Of a stretch of DNA of 29,599 nucleotides, positions 29,295-29,599 are shown in pieces. The notes under the pieces are model-generated. The model ran no database searches, had not been told where the DNA came from, and saw nothing but the letters and a program-made list of their open reading frames with translations. Source of the stretch: a virus. Each line of letters opens with the position of its first letter. The stretch's first letter is position 1. Where the stretch lies: positions 1 through 29,599 of IMG/VR virus record IMGVR_UViG_3300048919_000253, one strand, 5' to 3'. The position numbers and the translations under genes were made by a program.

Positions 29295-29599
29295 ATGGGC
29301 ACCTATAGCGAATATTTCCTGAACAGCCGGTCCAACGTCGTCCAGCTTGAGCTGGTGGAGTTGACGCACCCGAATTTTACCCAGGCTTATCGGATCGTGC
29401 GCAATGCCGCCGATGGGGTGACGGTGGACCTGTCGCCGGCAGAGCAGGACGTGGAGTTCGTCTACTATCCCGCGAAGATCGAACAGCAGGGCGCGCGGGA
29501 CGACCTGGACAGCTCCATCCGCATGGACCTGGGCGACCTGGGCGAGGTGGTGCCCACGGAGATTGATGCGGTTTCCGAAGCTGGGGGTTTCATGACGAA
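29295..29599 (+). CDS. DUF1833-like tail protein (3' partial)
   Basis: The first 101 codons of a gene cut by the right edge. The sequence Tyr-Ser-Glu-Tyr-Phe-Leu-Asn-Ser, then Val-Val-Gln-Leu-Glu-Leu-Val-Glu-Leu-Thr-His-Pro-Asn-Phe, Tyr-Arg-Ile-Val-Arg-Asn and Val-Glu-Phe-Val-Tyr-Tyr-Pro-Ala matches the DUF1833 family found downstream of tape measure genes. Members are distal tail or baseplate components of uncertain detail. The ATG lies nine bases after the previous stop. Confidence 0.7.
   Translation, partial: MGTYSEYFLNSRSNVVQLELVELTHPNFTQAYRIVRNAADGVTVDLSPAEQDVEFVYYPAKIEQQGARDDLDSSIRMDLGDLGEVVPTEIDAVSEAGGFMT

Noticed and set aside
1-29599. CRISPR array or phage-encoded defence island
   Set aside because: No regularly spaced direct repeats of CRISPR size and no Cas, toxin-antitoxin or abortive-infection genes were seen. 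The only close direct repeat is the single pair at 5851-5919.
1-29599. Evidence for lysogeny (integrase, repressor, attachment site)
   Set aside because: No integrase, excisionase or helix-turn-helix repressor, and no tRNA-like attachment site. The window simply may not cover that part.

Overview
This window is the structural-gene half, with an upstream accessory region, of a tailed-phage genome (free phage or prophage). Every gene I accept is on the + strand. The DNA is GC-rich and third codon positions strongly favour G or C, so the host is probably a high-GC proteobacterium. I cannot name it. The long-tail gene order (tail terminator, tail tube, frameshifted chaperone pair, 1105-residue tape measure, distal-tail genes) indicates a siphovirus. 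I see no integrase, repressor, lysis or replication gene, so lifestyle cannot be decided here.

Positions 1-8009 hold a compact run of about 20 small, mostly unrecognised genes, many joined by ATGA or GTGA stop/start overlaps and so probably translationally coupled. Unusually many have CxxC or CxC clusters typical of small zinc-binding proteins. The run also has a DUF6884-like protein, a lipobox membrane protein and a LAGLIDADG homing endonuclease between two perfect hairpins. Positions 8009-9331 encode a ParB-like domain fused to a DNA adenine/cytosine-N4 methyltransferase.

Positions 9332-9842 have no credible gene. They are packed with hairpins, including two apparent three-way junctions and two GNRA-capped stems, and end in a terminator-like hairpin. 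I read this as a candidate structured noncoding RNA of about 400 nt, and it is the most interesting object in the window. An ASCH-domain gene follows.

Positions 10523-20492 are packaging and head genes: small and large terminase, two small proteins, portal, a DnaT-like/connector protein, a neck-type protein, Mu F-like head morphogenesis protein, an XkdF-like protease, a scaffold with a likely nested internal start, decoration protein and major capsid protein, ending in tandem hairpins. A free-standing HNH endonuclease follows. Positions 20984-29599 are neck and tail genes: a four-repeat protein of unknown role, gp10-like protein, tail terminator, tail tube, G/GT chaperones with a GGGAAAC slippery site, a tape measure with an embedded zinc-peptidase-like domain, and two distal-tail genes, the last cut by the window edge.

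Two sequence-wide signals stand out. The hexamer CTGCAG appears to be absent although Leu-Gln pairs are common and are written CTC-CAG. GC-rich terminator-like hairpins followed by only three T residues recur between transcription blocks.
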